The notes: generated by a model not told the origin, from the sequence alone. 17,823 nt of DNA from Legionellaceae bacterium UBA6148 (GCA_002423125.1 DIUW01000043.1:1-17823), one strand, 5' to 3'; numbered from the stretch's first letter, positions 1 through 7,188 are shown. Translations and numbers: made by a program.

Positions 1-18
1 TTACAGCAACATTCGGAC

Positions 19-47
19 TTGATCCCTTAATCATTATATGATACAAT
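19..47 (+). promoter_or_regulatory. sigma70-type promoter for the first gene
   Basis: TTGATC (19-24) is followed after exactly 17 bases by TACAAT (42-47), 4/6 and 5/6 matches to the -35 and -10 consensus. Transcription would start near 54. That is too close for a start codon at 58 to have a ribosome-binding site and supports the ATG at 82. The spacer contains CTTAATCAT (26-34), a partial match to the PmrA-box consensus of Legionella and Coxiella. Promoter activity is inferred from sequence only. Confidence 0.55.
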
Positions 48-81
48 TTTATCCAATATGATTTTATTGGGGTTATTAAAT

Positions 82-837
82 ATGAGTAGAATAAAAGTAC
101 ACGTTTTAAATTTTCATGGCATTTTCTCTCATATTGAAATTGTGCTCGAAAATACATCCACTGTTCCTTCTCGATATTACGGCATTAATCGATGGGAGGC
201 CCCTGAGTATGGATGGAGTATAAATGGACCTAAACAATATATTAAACAGGCTGGATCTACATATAGCTTCGAGATCGATGCTGAACCTGCCAAAATTATA
301 TCTAGATGGGATGAATATTGGAAAAAAACGGAGAGTGAAGCCAGTGTTTTAGGGAAAAATTGTGCAGTTGCAGCCCAATGGTTTTTAACTGAATTTGCAG
401 GTATTCCCAAACCGAATTTATCGAATGTTAGTTGGAACCATCTTGCTTTAGGTATTATTTGGCCAAGTTTTATCCCATGCCCAGTAACTCTTCCTGGGCG
501 CATAATGTCCAATGCTAAATTTCATATAGAGTCAAGAACCAATCCTGAAGTAGCAAACCAATATACCCATTTGTTTCTATATGCAAGTATGGCTCTTGCA
601 ACATTGATGTTTTCAGCTTCGATTTTTGCAATTGCTGTTGCTGCTACAATTTTAAGTGGAGGGATTGCAGCAGTTGCCATAGCTGGATGTGCTGTCGTTG
701 GGGTAGCCAGTACATATGGATTTTTTAAAGCTCATAATATCTTATCGGCAAAACATATTTCGGCTGAGATGAAGAAAAAAGATGATCAAAATCCATCTAC
801 TCTGGATGGCGTGAGAGAAAATCATGCAATAGTTTAA
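82..837 (+). CDS. uncharacterised protein, possible papain-like His/Cys domain with hydrophobic C-terminal part (effector-like)
   Basis: The product is 251 residues and I do not recognise its family by name. The start at 82 is chosen because GGGG (69-72) lies 9 bases upstream and the promoter leaves no leader for the in-frame ATG at 58. The N-terminal half has the layout of circularly permuted papain-like/NlpC-P60-type domains: an early His in GIFSHIEIVL (His17) and a Cys in a helix start, GKNCAVAAQWFL (Cys94), with an aromatic-rich stretch between (EYGWSINGPKQYI). Residues about 165-225 form one or two long hydrophobic segments (TLMFSASIFAIAVAATIL, then a Gly/Ala-rich stretch), followed by a polar tail with MKKKDDQ. 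There is no signal peptide. Base composition is more AT-rich than the neighbouring housekeeping genes, suggesting an accessory gene. In Legionellales this architecture is seen in secreted effectors, but secretion is inference. It could equally be an inner-membrane protein without enzymatic activity. Confidence 0.7.
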   Translation: MSRIKVHVLNFHGIFSHIEIVLENTSTVPSRYYGINRWEAPEYGWSINGPKQYIKQAGSTYSFEIDAEPAKIISRWDEYWKKTESEASVLGKNCAVAAQWFLTEFAGIPKPNLSNVSWNHLALGIIWPSFIPCPVTLPGRIMSNAKFHIESRTNPEVANQYTHLFLYASMALATLMFSASIFAIAVAATILSGGIAAVAIAGCAVVGVASTYGFFKAHNILSAKHISAEMKKKDDQNPSTLDGVRENHAIV

Positions 838-982
838 CTCGAGGTTCAAGTTTTTAAATTTGACAAATTAAAACGCCTACGCCCCGCGGCTTGACTGCGG
901 GGTCCATGAGTCTAGCAGGATCCCTGGATTGTATGATGTTCTAAAAAAGTCAACCATTAAAAACTTGAACATCGAGTTTAAC
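832..982. repeat. large inverted-repeat (MITE-like) element with an internal GC-rich hairpin
   Basis: The arm at 832-864 is the reverse complement, with few differences, of the arm at 949-982. Pairing from the outer end gives 24 of 26 matched positions, including CAAGTTTTTAA / TTAAAAACTTG. Between the arms, CCCCGC (882-887) pairs with GCGGGG (897-902) around a 9-base loop, and CAGGATCCCTGG is a further near-palindrome. The element runs from the last codons of the plus-strand gene (stop 835-837) to the base before the stop of the minus-strand gene (984-986), so it could serve as a bidirectional terminator. The GC-rich core resembles palindromic intergenic repeats common in Legionella, Rickettsia and relatives; that comparison is from memory. 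Confidence 0.75.
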
Positions 983-983
983 G

Positions 984-1856
984 TCATTTTTTGGATAAAT
1001 CACTATCGAATAGTTTATTCAGCACCTCTAATTTTTTGTCATCATGCTTGGTCAAGCCAAGTGTTTCTTGACCAAGTAGCGCATAAAGTGCTTTTTGTGT
1101 TGGAGAATCAAGCGACTTTAGATGTTGTTGAATCGTCGCATCGTCCCCTCGTTGTATCGGTCCCGTCAGTGATTTTTCTGGAGACATTGTTTTTTCTAAA
1201 TTGAAGACAGTGCTTTTCATCAGATTGATGATGATCTGCATGGCCATTTCTTTTTCAACACCGGCGTCTTGTAAACAGGACAATGATTGTTGAGATAGTG
1301 TGACTAAATAATTACAAGCAAATACGCCTGCTGCGTGATATAACTGTTTTTTATCTTTATGAATAAAATACGTGATTGAACCAATGGACTTAAATAGATC
1401 CGTGATAACATCAGTTGCCTCTTTATCTCCCTCAACTGCACAAAACGTCCCCGCATATTGTTTTATGCTGAGTTCAGGTTTCGCAAAACTATGCATTGGG
1501 TGAATGCTTGCGATAGAACATCCTATTCGTTTTAGTGGTAATAAAACGTCGGATGTTAATGAGCCACTGCAGTGGATAATGATACAACCTGGTTTTATAT
1601 TTTGGTTTTGACATAGGGTTAAACATGCTTCTGAAATGGCGTTATCAGGCGTGGTAATTAATGTGATATCTGCTGGAGGTAATGAGGCGATATCTTGGCA
1701 CATCGTTCCATTGCCGATAAATTGAATGCCATGAGTTGAGTGACTGGATGTTCGGTTAAAAATGCCTCGAATGGTGCCTGCGTGGTGAGTTACAATTAAT
1801 CGTCCGATTGTTTTCCCCACGTTTCCTGTGCCAATAATGTTTATGTTTAAACTCAT
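984..1856 (-). CDS. Rossmann-like and DUF2520 domain protein
   Basis: The 290-residue product has an N-terminal NAD(P)-binding Rossmann fold (NINIIGTGNVGKTIGRLI, GxGxxG at residues 9-14) of the ProC/6PGDH superfamily. A second strand region follows (HCSGSLTSDVLLPLKRIG, then SIHPMHSFAKPE), and the C-terminal helical DUF2520 domain begins near LYHAAGVFACNYLVTL and contains SLTGPIQRGD. The family is a presumed NAD(P)-dependent oxidoreductase with unknown substrate. The open frame extends upstream to 1952, but the conserved Rossmann strand begins right after the ATG at 1856, so the 32-residue extension is excluded; it would also overlap the neighbouring gene. The gene follows the coiled-coil gene by 37 bases on the same strand, so they may be cotranscribed. 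It converges on the first gene across the inverted-repeat element. Confidence 0.88.
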   Translation of the reverse strand: MSLNINIIGTGNVGKTIGRLIVTHHAGTIRGIFNRTSSHSTHGIQFIGNGTMCQDIASLPPADITLITTPDNAISEACLTLCQNQNIKPGCIIIHCSGSLTSDVLLPLKRIGCSIASIHPMHSFAKPELSIKQYAGTFCAVEGDKEATDVITDLFKSIGSITYFIHKDKKQLYHAAGVFACNYLVTLSQQSLSCLQDAGVEKEMAMQIIINLMKSTVFNLEKTMSPEKSLTGPIQRGDDATIQQHLKSLDSPTQKALYALLGQETLGLTKHDDKKLEVLNKLFDSDLSKK

Positions 1857-1893
1857 TTTTTCAACGTTACCTGGCGATTGTGACAAGCCCTCT

Positions 1894-2241
1894 CTAAAAC
1901 CAATGAAACCCTTTGGCGAGCATTCCTGCAGTTGCCATGACGACACCCACACCAGTCCAAACGGTAAATTTTAGTGTTTCGTATCGAAGCTTTTCGATGG
2001 ATAGCTCTAAGTCTGTTCTTACTTTTTCGATGGATAATTCCAGTTCTTTTTTAGCCAATTCCACATCATTTTTATGAGCGAGTTCATCAATCTGTAATTC
2101 ATGCTTCAAATTCTGTTTAAGGTCTGACCGCACTTCAGTCATAACCAACTCAAGCTTACGTGCCTGGACCTCAGATTGTTTGTCTGTAAAGCCGGCTTCT
2201 TTTAAATCATGTATGTATTCAACGATTGATATTGATGCCAT
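1894..2241 (-). CDS. DUF1640/MCUR1-like coiled-coil protein with C-terminal membrane anchor
   Basis: The 115-residue protein begins with a short helical head (YIHDLKEAGFTDKQSEVQARKL) matching the EAGF-xx-QAE pattern of the DUF1640/CCDC90 family, whose eukaryotic members are the mitochondrial MCUR1 proteins. A long charged coiled coil fills residues about 35-90, and a hydrophobic segment (FTVWTGVGVVMATAGMLAKG) ends the protein. The coil contains a tandem 11-residue repeat, LELSIEKVRTD then LELSIEKLRYE, visible as a 33-base repeat in the DNA. Bacterial members are small, often near mobile DNA, and have no settled function. A membrane location with the coil in the cytoplasm is inferred from the single C-terminal segment. 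GGGGA lies upstream of the ATG. Confidence 0.78.
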   Translation of the reverse strand: MASISIVEYIHDLKEAGFTDKQSEVQARKLELVMTEVRSDLKQNLKHELQIDELAHKNDVELAKKELELSIEKVRTDLELSIEKLRYETLKFTVWTGVGVVMATAGMLAKGFHWF

Positions 2242-2271
2242 GAATCTTCATCCCCATAGATTGATTGCTTA

Positions 2272-2277
2272 ATTATA
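2272..2277 (-). promoter_or_regulatory. candidate -10 element for the coiled-coil gene
   Basis: On the minus strand a perfect TATAAT occupies these bases, 31 bases upstream of the ATG at 2241. No good -35 hexamer is found at 16-18 bases, so this is only a partial promoter call. The same 125-base divergent intergenic region must also hold the fdxA promoter, for which I see no convincing hexamer pair. Confidence 0.35.
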
Positions 2278-2366
2278 CACTAATCGCTGTGTAAAAACAT
2301 TCTATGTTTACGCTCAATATGGTAAGCTGAAATCTATTTTTCATCGTTCTGGGAAGGGCCTTTTTC

Positions 2367-2690
2367 ATGACCTTTGTGATTACTGAAAGCTGTATTAAAT
2401 GCAAATATACTGATTGTGTTGAAGTATGTCCTGTGGATTGTTTTTATGAAGGACCTAATTTTTTAGTCATCGATCCAGATGAATGCATTGACTGCGCGCT
2501 GTGTGAGCCTGAATGCCCTGTGCAGGCGATTGTTTCAGAAGATGATCTGGTTGATTCGCAGAAACAATTTCTGGAGTTGAATGCAAAATTAGCTAAAAAA
2601 TGGCCTAATATAACGGTTAAAAAAGACGGTCCTGCTGATGCAAAATCATGGGAAGGTGTCGAAGGTAAACTCCAATACCTCGAGGAATAG
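2367..2690 (+). CDS. fdxA: 7Fe ferredoxin FdxA
   Basis: This 107-residue soluble electron carrier matches the Azotobacter FdI/FdxA type. Cysteines at 9, 12, 17 and 21 (CIKCKYTDCVEVCP) and 40, 43, 46 and 50 (CIDCALCEPECP) give the two-cluster pattern. In this family one site holds [3Fe-4S] (C9, C17, C50) and the other [4Fe-4S] (C21, C40, C43, C46); Cys12 and the extra Cys25 are probably not ligands. The C-terminal tail after residue 60 is typical of the long-form family. GGGAAGGG lies about 9 bases before the ATG. The stop TAG shares its last base with the GTG start of the next gene, an Fe-S helicase, so the two are translationally coupled. Confidence 0.95.
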   Translation: MTFVITESCIKCKYTDCVEVCPVDCFYEGPNFLVIDPDECIDCALCEPECPVQAIVSEDDLVDSQKQFLELNAKLAKKWPNITVKKDGPADAKSWEGVEGKLQYLEE

Positions 2691-4663
2691 TGGACGACAT
2701 AGTTGACTGTGCCGACGACTCCCTGATTAGTGCTTCTCAACGAGTGTTGGGGCAAAAGGGTCGCTTAACGACGGCTATTCCTGGATTTGTTGCTCGAACA
2801 CAACAAGTTGAACTTGCATCTGAAGTGGCAAATGCAATTTTGAACAAGACAATTTTAGTTGCGGAGGCGGGGACAGGTACAGGAAAAACCTATGCTTATC
2901 TCATTCCTTGTTTATTGAGTGGTAAAAAATCACTCATTTCAACGGCGACTAAAACATTACAAGATCAGTTGTTTCAAAAAGATTTACCAACACTGGTGCG
3001 TGCTCTTGGGTTATCGACGCGAGTGCAAAATCTTAAAGGTCGTGCGAATTACATTTGTCGATATCGAGTTATCCTGAATGCCGAAGAGGCCCGACTGAGT
3101 CATCCGCAGTGCGCGCGTGAAATCGCGTATGTTCGTGAAAAACTTCCGCAATTAACCGACGGTGAACGCGGTGAGCTACCCGAAATCAGTGAGGACTCGC
3201 CCGTTTGGCCTTACGTCACGTCAACGACGGATAATTGTCTAGGCACTGAATGTGATCACTATAAAGAATGTTTTTTAATCAAAGCGCGGAGAAGGGCGCT
3301 TGAAGCTGACGTTGTGGTGATTAATCATCATTTATTTTTTGCTGACTCTCGTCTCAAGGATGGAGGGTTCGGTGAGCTCTTGCCTGGTGTGGAGGCGGTG
3401 GTCTTTGATGAAGCACATCAATTGCCGGAAATTGCTGCAAATTTTCATGGCGAGCGAGTGAGCACACGCCAATTTCGTGAGTGGATGGATGACACCATGA
3501 GCGAATGGCCGGTACTCGATCTTGCTAATCAACCCTTGAAACAACTCAGTTTTAACTTGGATGGGTGTTTAGATGCCTTGTTATTAGCCATTAAAACACG
3601 AGAAGATCGTTTAAGTTGGGACGACATTGTACAAAATAAAGCATTTATGCAGGCGTGGGACGCGTTACTGACCTTAACAGCGGAATTTGAGCCTTGTTTT
3701 GAACGCGTTGACTTGAAAGAACATGCCGGTATGGTGCGGTGCTTCGAGCGGTTGCAAGATTTAGTCAGTACATTGAAATCATTTGCTAACCCTTCACAAC
3801 CTCGAATTCGTTGGGTGGAATGCTTTAAACACAGCCTGGTTTTTCACGCAACGCCGTTTGAAGTAGCGAGTGCTTTTAGAGCGTCACTGAAACGTCAGCC
3901 CAGTGCTTACATCTTTACTTCGGCGACATTGTCGATGGCGGATACCTTTGATTGCTTTACCAAGCCGCTCGGTCTTGAGGGCGCGAGTACCTTATTACTG
4001 AATAGTCCATTTGATTTTAAACAACAAGCATTATTGTATTTACCACGGCAGCTTCCTGATCCCAAACATGAAAGTTACTATGATGCCTTGTTGAGTAAAG
4101 CGTTGCCTATTATTAATGCTTGTGGCGGTCGTTGTTTTTTTCTATTTACAAGCCATCGTGCACTAAAACAAGTTGCTGCCATGCTTGAAGGCCGAATTGA
4201 TTTTCCACTTTTAGTACAAGGTGCTGAGGCGAAACATATTTTATTGGCGCGTTTTCGAGAGAAAGGGAATGCGGTGCTCTTAGGAACGGCAACTTTCTGG
4301 GAAGGGGTTGATGTAAAAGGTGAGGCATTGTCTTGTGTTATAATCGACAAGATACCCTTCGCAAGTCCTGTGGATCCTGTTATTCGTGGTAAAATGGCTT
4401 ATCTGAAATCGCAAGGCTTGTCTGGATTTGATGAGTTATCACTCCCCAATGCGGTGCTTGCACTAAAACAAGGTGTAGGGCGCTTAATTCGCGATATTGA
4501 TGATCGTGGTATACTGATGCTCGCTGACCCCAGGCTGACTGCTCGAGGTTACGGAGAGCGTATTTTTGCAAGTCTACCTTCGATGCGAAAAACGCGTGAT
4601 GAACAAACGGCATTAGCTTTTATTGACCAATTGGCGTTATCTAATGAATTACTTAGCGATTGA
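2690..4663 (+). CDS. yoaA: YoaA/DinG-family Fe-S ATP-dependent DNA helicase
   Basis: This is a 657-residue XPD-like superfamily 2 helicase. Walker A is AEAGTGTGKT (about 58-67) and the DEAH box is VVFDEAH (237-243). Between them, four cysteines suited to a [4Fe-4S] cluster occur at 123 (NYIC), 183, 188 and 194 (NCLGTECDHYKEC). Near the C-terminus are TATFWEGVD and KQGVGRLIRD, motifs V and VI of the family. E. coli YoaA (636 residues) partners with the clamp-loader subunit HolC in replication-repair; that role is from family knowledge. DinG is the alternative, but length and the NHHLFFAD motif suit YoaA. The start is GTG, overlapping the fdxA stop by one base with GAGG just upstream. Its last 20 bases overlap tsaB. 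Confidence 0.92.
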   Translation: MDDIVDCADDSLISASQRVLGQKGRLTTAIPGFVARTQQVELASEVANAILNKTILVAEAGTGTGKTYAYLIPCLLSGKKSLISTATKTLQDQLFQKDLPTLVRALGLSTRVQNLKGRANYICRYRVILNAEEARLSHPQCAREIAYVREKLPQLTDGERGELPEISEDSPVWPYVTSTTDNCLGTECDHYKECFLIKARRRALEADVVVINHHLFFADSRLKDGGFGELLPGVEAVVFDEAHQLPEIAANFHGERVSTRQFREWMDDTMSEWPVLDLANQPLKQLSFNLDGCLDALLLAIKTREDRLSWDDIVQNKAFMQAWDALLTLTAEFEPCFERVDLKEHAGMVRCFERLQDLVSTLKSFANPSQPRIRWVECFKHSLVFHATPFEVASAFRASLKRQPSAYIFTSATLSMADTFDCFTKPLGLEGASTLLLNSPFDFKQQALLYLPRQLPDPKHESYYDALLSKALPIINACGGRCFFLFTSHRALKQVAAMLEGRIDFPLLVQGAEAKHILLARFREKGNAVLLGTATFWEGVDVKGEALSCVIIDKIPFASPVDPVIRGKMAYLKSQGLSGFDELSLPNAVLALKQGVGRLIRDIDDRGILMLADPRLTARGYGERIFASLPSMRKTRDEQTALAFIDQLALSNELLSD

Positions 4664-5318
4664 GACTTCAACCACGCGAGCAAGTGTAGCCTTGATGGTA
4701 GAGGAACATTTTTATCACGTTGAACATGACATTTTACGTGAACATGCGCAATCTATCTTGCCCATGATCCAGCAATTATTATCGCAAGCGAATATCGCTT
4801 TGAGCCAACTTGATGGAATTGTTTTTGGGCGGGGGCCAGGTAGTTTTACGGGCTTACGCATTGCATGCAGTGTGGTGAAAGGATTAGCCTATCCACATTC
4901 TTTGCCAGTATATCCGGTGAGTAGTTTAGCCGCGATTGCTGAAGAAGTGTTTTATTTTGATCCAGAGTTGGCACCTGAAACGCATGTATTGACGATGATC
5001 GATGCGCGTATGCAAGCCGTTTACTGGGATTGTTATACATCTAATGGTGAGCATCAGCGCGAGCAGGTGGCTTCTGTGTCGACGATAACTGTGCCTCAAG
5101 AGGTTCCTTTGATTTTTGCGGGTGTAGGATTTGAAGCGTATCATTCTGAACTACCCCTGGCGATTCAAAAACAATGTGTTCAGCAACGAGAAATTTTTCC
5201 AGATGCACGGGCGATGATTCGTTTGGTCGTTGCGGGGAAGTGTCGTCCTGTGAGTGCGGGCGAGGCACTGCCCGTTTATGTTCGAAATCAAGTGGTTCAA
5301 GGAGCGTCAGGTGGATAA
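4644..5318 (+). CDS. tsaB: tRNA threonylcarbamoyladenosine biosynthesis protein TsaB
   Basis: This 224-residue protein is an ASKHA-fold paralogue of TsaD and an essential partner in the TsaB-TsaD-TsaE complex that makes t6A at position 37 of ANN-decoding tRNAs. The N-terminus MNYLAIETST and the motif FGRGPGSFTGLRIA (about residues 63-76) are diagnostic. It lacks the metal-binding histidines of TsaD, as usual for TsaB. The open frame begins at 4623, but the ATG at 4644 is chosen because the family starts directly at the first beta strand. It overlaps yoaA by 20 bases and the downstream Trm112 gene by 8. The length is close to E. coli TsaB (231). Confidence 0.93.
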   Translation: MNYLAIETSTTRASVALMVEEHFYHVEHDILREHAQSILPMIQQLLSQANIALSQLDGIVFGRGPGSFTGLRIACSVVKGLAYPHSLPVYPVSSLAAIAEEVFYFDPELAPETHVLTMIDARMQAVYWDCYTSNGEHQREQVASVSTITVPQEVPLIFAGVGFEAYHSELPLAIQKQCVQQREIFPDARAMIRLVVAGKCRPVSAGEALPVYVRNQVVQGASGG

Positions 5319-5490
5319 ACGATTATTAGAGATTCTTGTATGCCCGTTGTGTAAAGGGAAGTTGTTATTCAAAAAGAAAGAGCTTATTTGCTGCTTTGAC
5401 CGACTTGCCTATCCTATTCGCGACGGTATTCCGGTGATGCTGGAGGCGGAGGCTCGTGAACTTAGTTTAGAGGAAAAAGAAGCGTTATGA
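5311..5490 (+). CDS. Trm112 family protein (YcaR/UPF0434)
   Basis: This 59-residue protein starts at GTG 5311 with an ideal AAGGAG (5299-5304) six bases upstream; the longer open frame from 5254 is not needed. The sequence KRLLEILVCPLCKGKL followed by DRLAYPIRDGIPVML is the YcaR/Trm112 signature. The Cys-x2-Cys pair (residues 11 and 14) and Cys27/28 may bind zinc. Eukaryotic and archaeal Trm112 activates tRNA, rRNA and release-factor methyltransferases; the bacterial role is less settled. In enterobacteria ycaR sits between lpxK and kdsB. Here kdsB follows with a 4-base ATGA overlap, but tsaB replaces lpxK upstream. Confidence 0.92.
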   Translation: MDKRLLEILVCPLCKGKLLFKKKELICCFDRLAYPIRDGIPVMLEAEARELSLEEKEAL

Positions 5491-6224
5491 GTGTTGAATT
5501 TCATGTGATTATTCCTGCCCGCTACCAGTCCTCACGATTGCCTGGAAAATTATTAATGGATTTGAATGGGATGACGGTCATTGAGCGTGTTTATCACCAG
5601 GCATTACTTGCGACGCCGAAATCCATTACCATTGCGACGGATAGTGTCGACATTTATGAGCATGCGACGGCTTTTGGTGCAAAGGTCGTAATGACTGCAA
5701 TGACACATCCAACTGGAACCGATAGGATTGCCGAGGCAATTGCTCTTGGATCTTTTTCTTCTGATGATATCATTGTCAACATTCAAGGTGATGAGCCATT
5801 GATTTCCCCGCGATTAATTCAACAGGTTGCAGGAACACTTGCAAGTACTTCAGCGCCGATGGCAACGCTCTGTTGGCCGATTACTACAGTTGAAGAAGGC
5901 TTAAATCCCAATGTGGTTAAAGTGGTTCGTGATGAGCAGAATAATGCGCTTTATTTTTCTAGAAGCCTTATTCCTGTGAATCGTGATAATCCTAGCCAGT
6001 TACAATCTGTTTTTCGCCATATCGGTTTATATGCTTATCGAGCTGGCTTTGTGCAGGAGTTCGTGAAGTTACCTGTTTGCTCCCTTGAGATGCTTGAAGC
6101 GTTGGAACAGTTACGAGCATTGTGGGCGGGGTACCGTATCAAAGTTGATACGGCGTGCGTTGCTCCACAGCAGGATATTAATACGGCAGAGGATCTGAAG
6201 AAGGCATGTGATCTTTTTGCCTGA
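5487..6224 (+). CDS. kdsB: 3-deoxy-manno-octulosonate cytidylyltransferase
   Basis: The 245-residue enzyme activates Kdo as CMP-Kdo using CTP, the committed step before Kdo is added to lipid A, in the cytoplasm. The nucleotide-binding start IIPARYQSSRLPGKLL and the metal-site motif NIQGDEPLI (about 99-107) are conserved, and FRHIGLYAYR and LEMLEALEQLR near the C-terminus are family hallmarks. The length matches E. coli KdsB (248). It is the last gene of the five-gene overlapping run starting at fdxA and is followed by a hairpin at 6231-6262. Confidence 0.96.
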   Translation: MSVEFHVIIPARYQSSRLPGKLLMDLNGMTVIERVYHQALLATPKSITIATDSVDIYEHATAFGAKVVMTAMTHPTGTDRIAEAIALGSFSSDDIIVNIQGDEPLISPRLIQQVAGTLASTSAPMATLCWPITTVEEGLNPNVVKVVRDEQNNALYFSRSLIPVNRDNPSQLQSVFRHIGLYAYRAGFVQEFVKLPVCSLEMLEALEQLRALWAGYRIKVDTACVAPQQDINTAEDLKKACDLFA

Positions 6225-6230
6225 TCGTAT

Positions 6231-6262
6231 AAATTCCCGGATTTCACTTCACCTGGGAATTT
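6231..6262. terminator. hairpin between convergent kdsB and mlaA
   Basis: AAATTCCC (6231-6238) pairs perfectly with GGGAATTT (6255-6262), extendable by a G-T and a G-C pair. It sits in the 52-base gap between convergent stops. The A-rich and T-rich stem ends supply only a short U run in either direction, so it would be a modest bidirectional terminator. Confidence 0.5.
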
Positions 6263-6276
6263 ACACTTCGCGCGGT

Positions 6277-7074
6277 CTAGGATGACACTGATGCAGGGCT
6301 ACGCGTTGTATTCTGTGCTGTAGTGAGTGGAAATTCTGATTTTGTGCCATTTTCTGGTTCATCCCCATCCAGATAGAGCGAATCATTGTTGGTGGATTGC
6401 TCTTGTTCACCAGTGATTAATGAGTTGCGGTGCTGCAAGTACGCATCTCTCATGAAGGCATATTTATCAATGGCTTCATCCATGAATTTATCAGCGTCTA
6501 GCATTTGTGATCGAAGATCGACGTAACGTACTCCCACGAGACTGTACATCAGTGTGTTGCTTAAATAAGGATAGGGCGTGAGGAAATAGTTAAATATCAA
6601 TCCCATCCCATCCCTGAATGTACTAGGACCTAATAATGGAATAATAAGATAAGGTGATTTTTTATCACCCCATTTCGCGAACGTGATTCCTACATCGTTA
6701 CTGTGAGGAGGTAGGCTCCATCCTTTTGCTACATCAAGAATACCGCAAATTCCGAACGTCGAGTTGATTATAAATCGCCAAGAGTCCTTTACGGCGTAAT
6801 TCCATTCGGCTTGAAAGAGATCGTTGGCGACGGTTGGGAGCATGTTGACGTTATCATAGGCATTATTAATTCCAGAACGAACACGAGCAGGTAGTACTGC
6901 TTTATATCCTTTTGCCAGGGGTTTCAGAAGGAGCTTATCCAATGTTTGATTAAACTTGTAAGTTTTCCGGTTTATGGCTTCATAAGGATCATCCGGATTT
7001 GTACCTTTTACGGAGCATGCTGAGAGACATAAGGTCGCGATGATGGTTGCTGTTGTCGATAGAATTGTACGCAT
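6277..7074 (-). CDS. mlaA: MlaA (VacJ) family outer-membrane lipoprotein
   Basis: The 265-residue protein has a lipoprotein signal peptide with lipobox LSAC (Cys20) and Ser at +2, consistent with outer-membrane retention. The mature part follows the MlaA pattern: DPYEAINRKTYKFNQTLDK, then ARVRSGINNAYDNVN, RFIINSTFGICGILDVA, and KKSPYLIIPLLGPSTFRDG. MlaA forms a ring-shaped channel with porins that removes surface-exposed phospholipids and passes them to MlaC. The last 45 residues are polar and low in complexity (Ser/Thr/Asn/Glu), a tail not part of the conserved domain. No other mla genes are in the window. It probably has its own promoter (7101-7129). Confidence 0.94.
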   Translation of the reverse strand: MRTILSTTATIIATLCLSACSVKGTNPDDPYEAINRKTYKFNQTLDKLLLKPLAKGYKAVLPARVRSGINNAYDNVNMLPTVANDLFQAEWNYAVKDSWRFIINSTFGICGILDVAKGWSLPPHSNDVGITFAKWGDKKSPYLIIPLLGPSTFRDGMGLIFNYFLTPYPYLSNTLMYSLVGVRYVDLRSQMLDADKFMDEAIDKYAFMRDAYLQHRNSLITGEQEQSTNNDSLYLDGDEPENGTKSEFPLTTAQNTTRSPASVSS

Positions 7075-7100
7075 AAAATAATCAATCCGTTGTATTGTTT

Positions 7101-7129
7101 TTTGTAAAATTAAGAAATGATGGTATCAA
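7101..7129 (-). promoter_or_regulatory. sigma70-type promoter for mlaA, with palindrome over the -35
   Basis: Reading the minus strand, TTGATA (7129-7124) and TACAAA (7106-7101) are separated by exactly 17 bases, and the start would be near 7094, about 20 bases before the ATG. The -35 hexamer is one half of a perfect 15-base palindrome, TATCAATAATTGATA (7124-7138), which could be an operator. Confidence 0.5.
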
Positions 7130-7188
7130 TAATTGATAAAGAACAAAAGTACTCTTGTTAAAACCCATTCAATTGAACTTCAGCATTT

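Noticed and set aside
177..512. 111-codon minus-strand open frame
   Set aside because: Antisense to the first gene, no ribosome-binding site, composition of a shadow frame.
929..1204. 91-codon plus-strand open frame
   Set aside because: It lies largely antisense to the DUF2520 gene and begins in the inverted-repeat element; no ribosome-binding site or recognisable protein features.
1857..1952. 32-residue N-terminal extension of the DUF2520 protein
   Set aside because: The Rossmann fold starts immediately after the ATG at 1856 and the extension would overlap the coiled-coil gene.
2295..2309. Small hairpin AAACAT-TCT-ATGTTT between the coiled-coil gene and fdxA
   Set aside because: Six AT-rich pairs are weak evidence; no promoter on the fdxA side is clear enough to interpret it as an operator.
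6265..6277. 13-mer ACTTCGCGCGGTC shared with 17275-17287
   Set aside because: One or two repeated 13-mers are expected by chance in a window of this size, and the copy at the mlaA end lacks the partner arm of the dyad.
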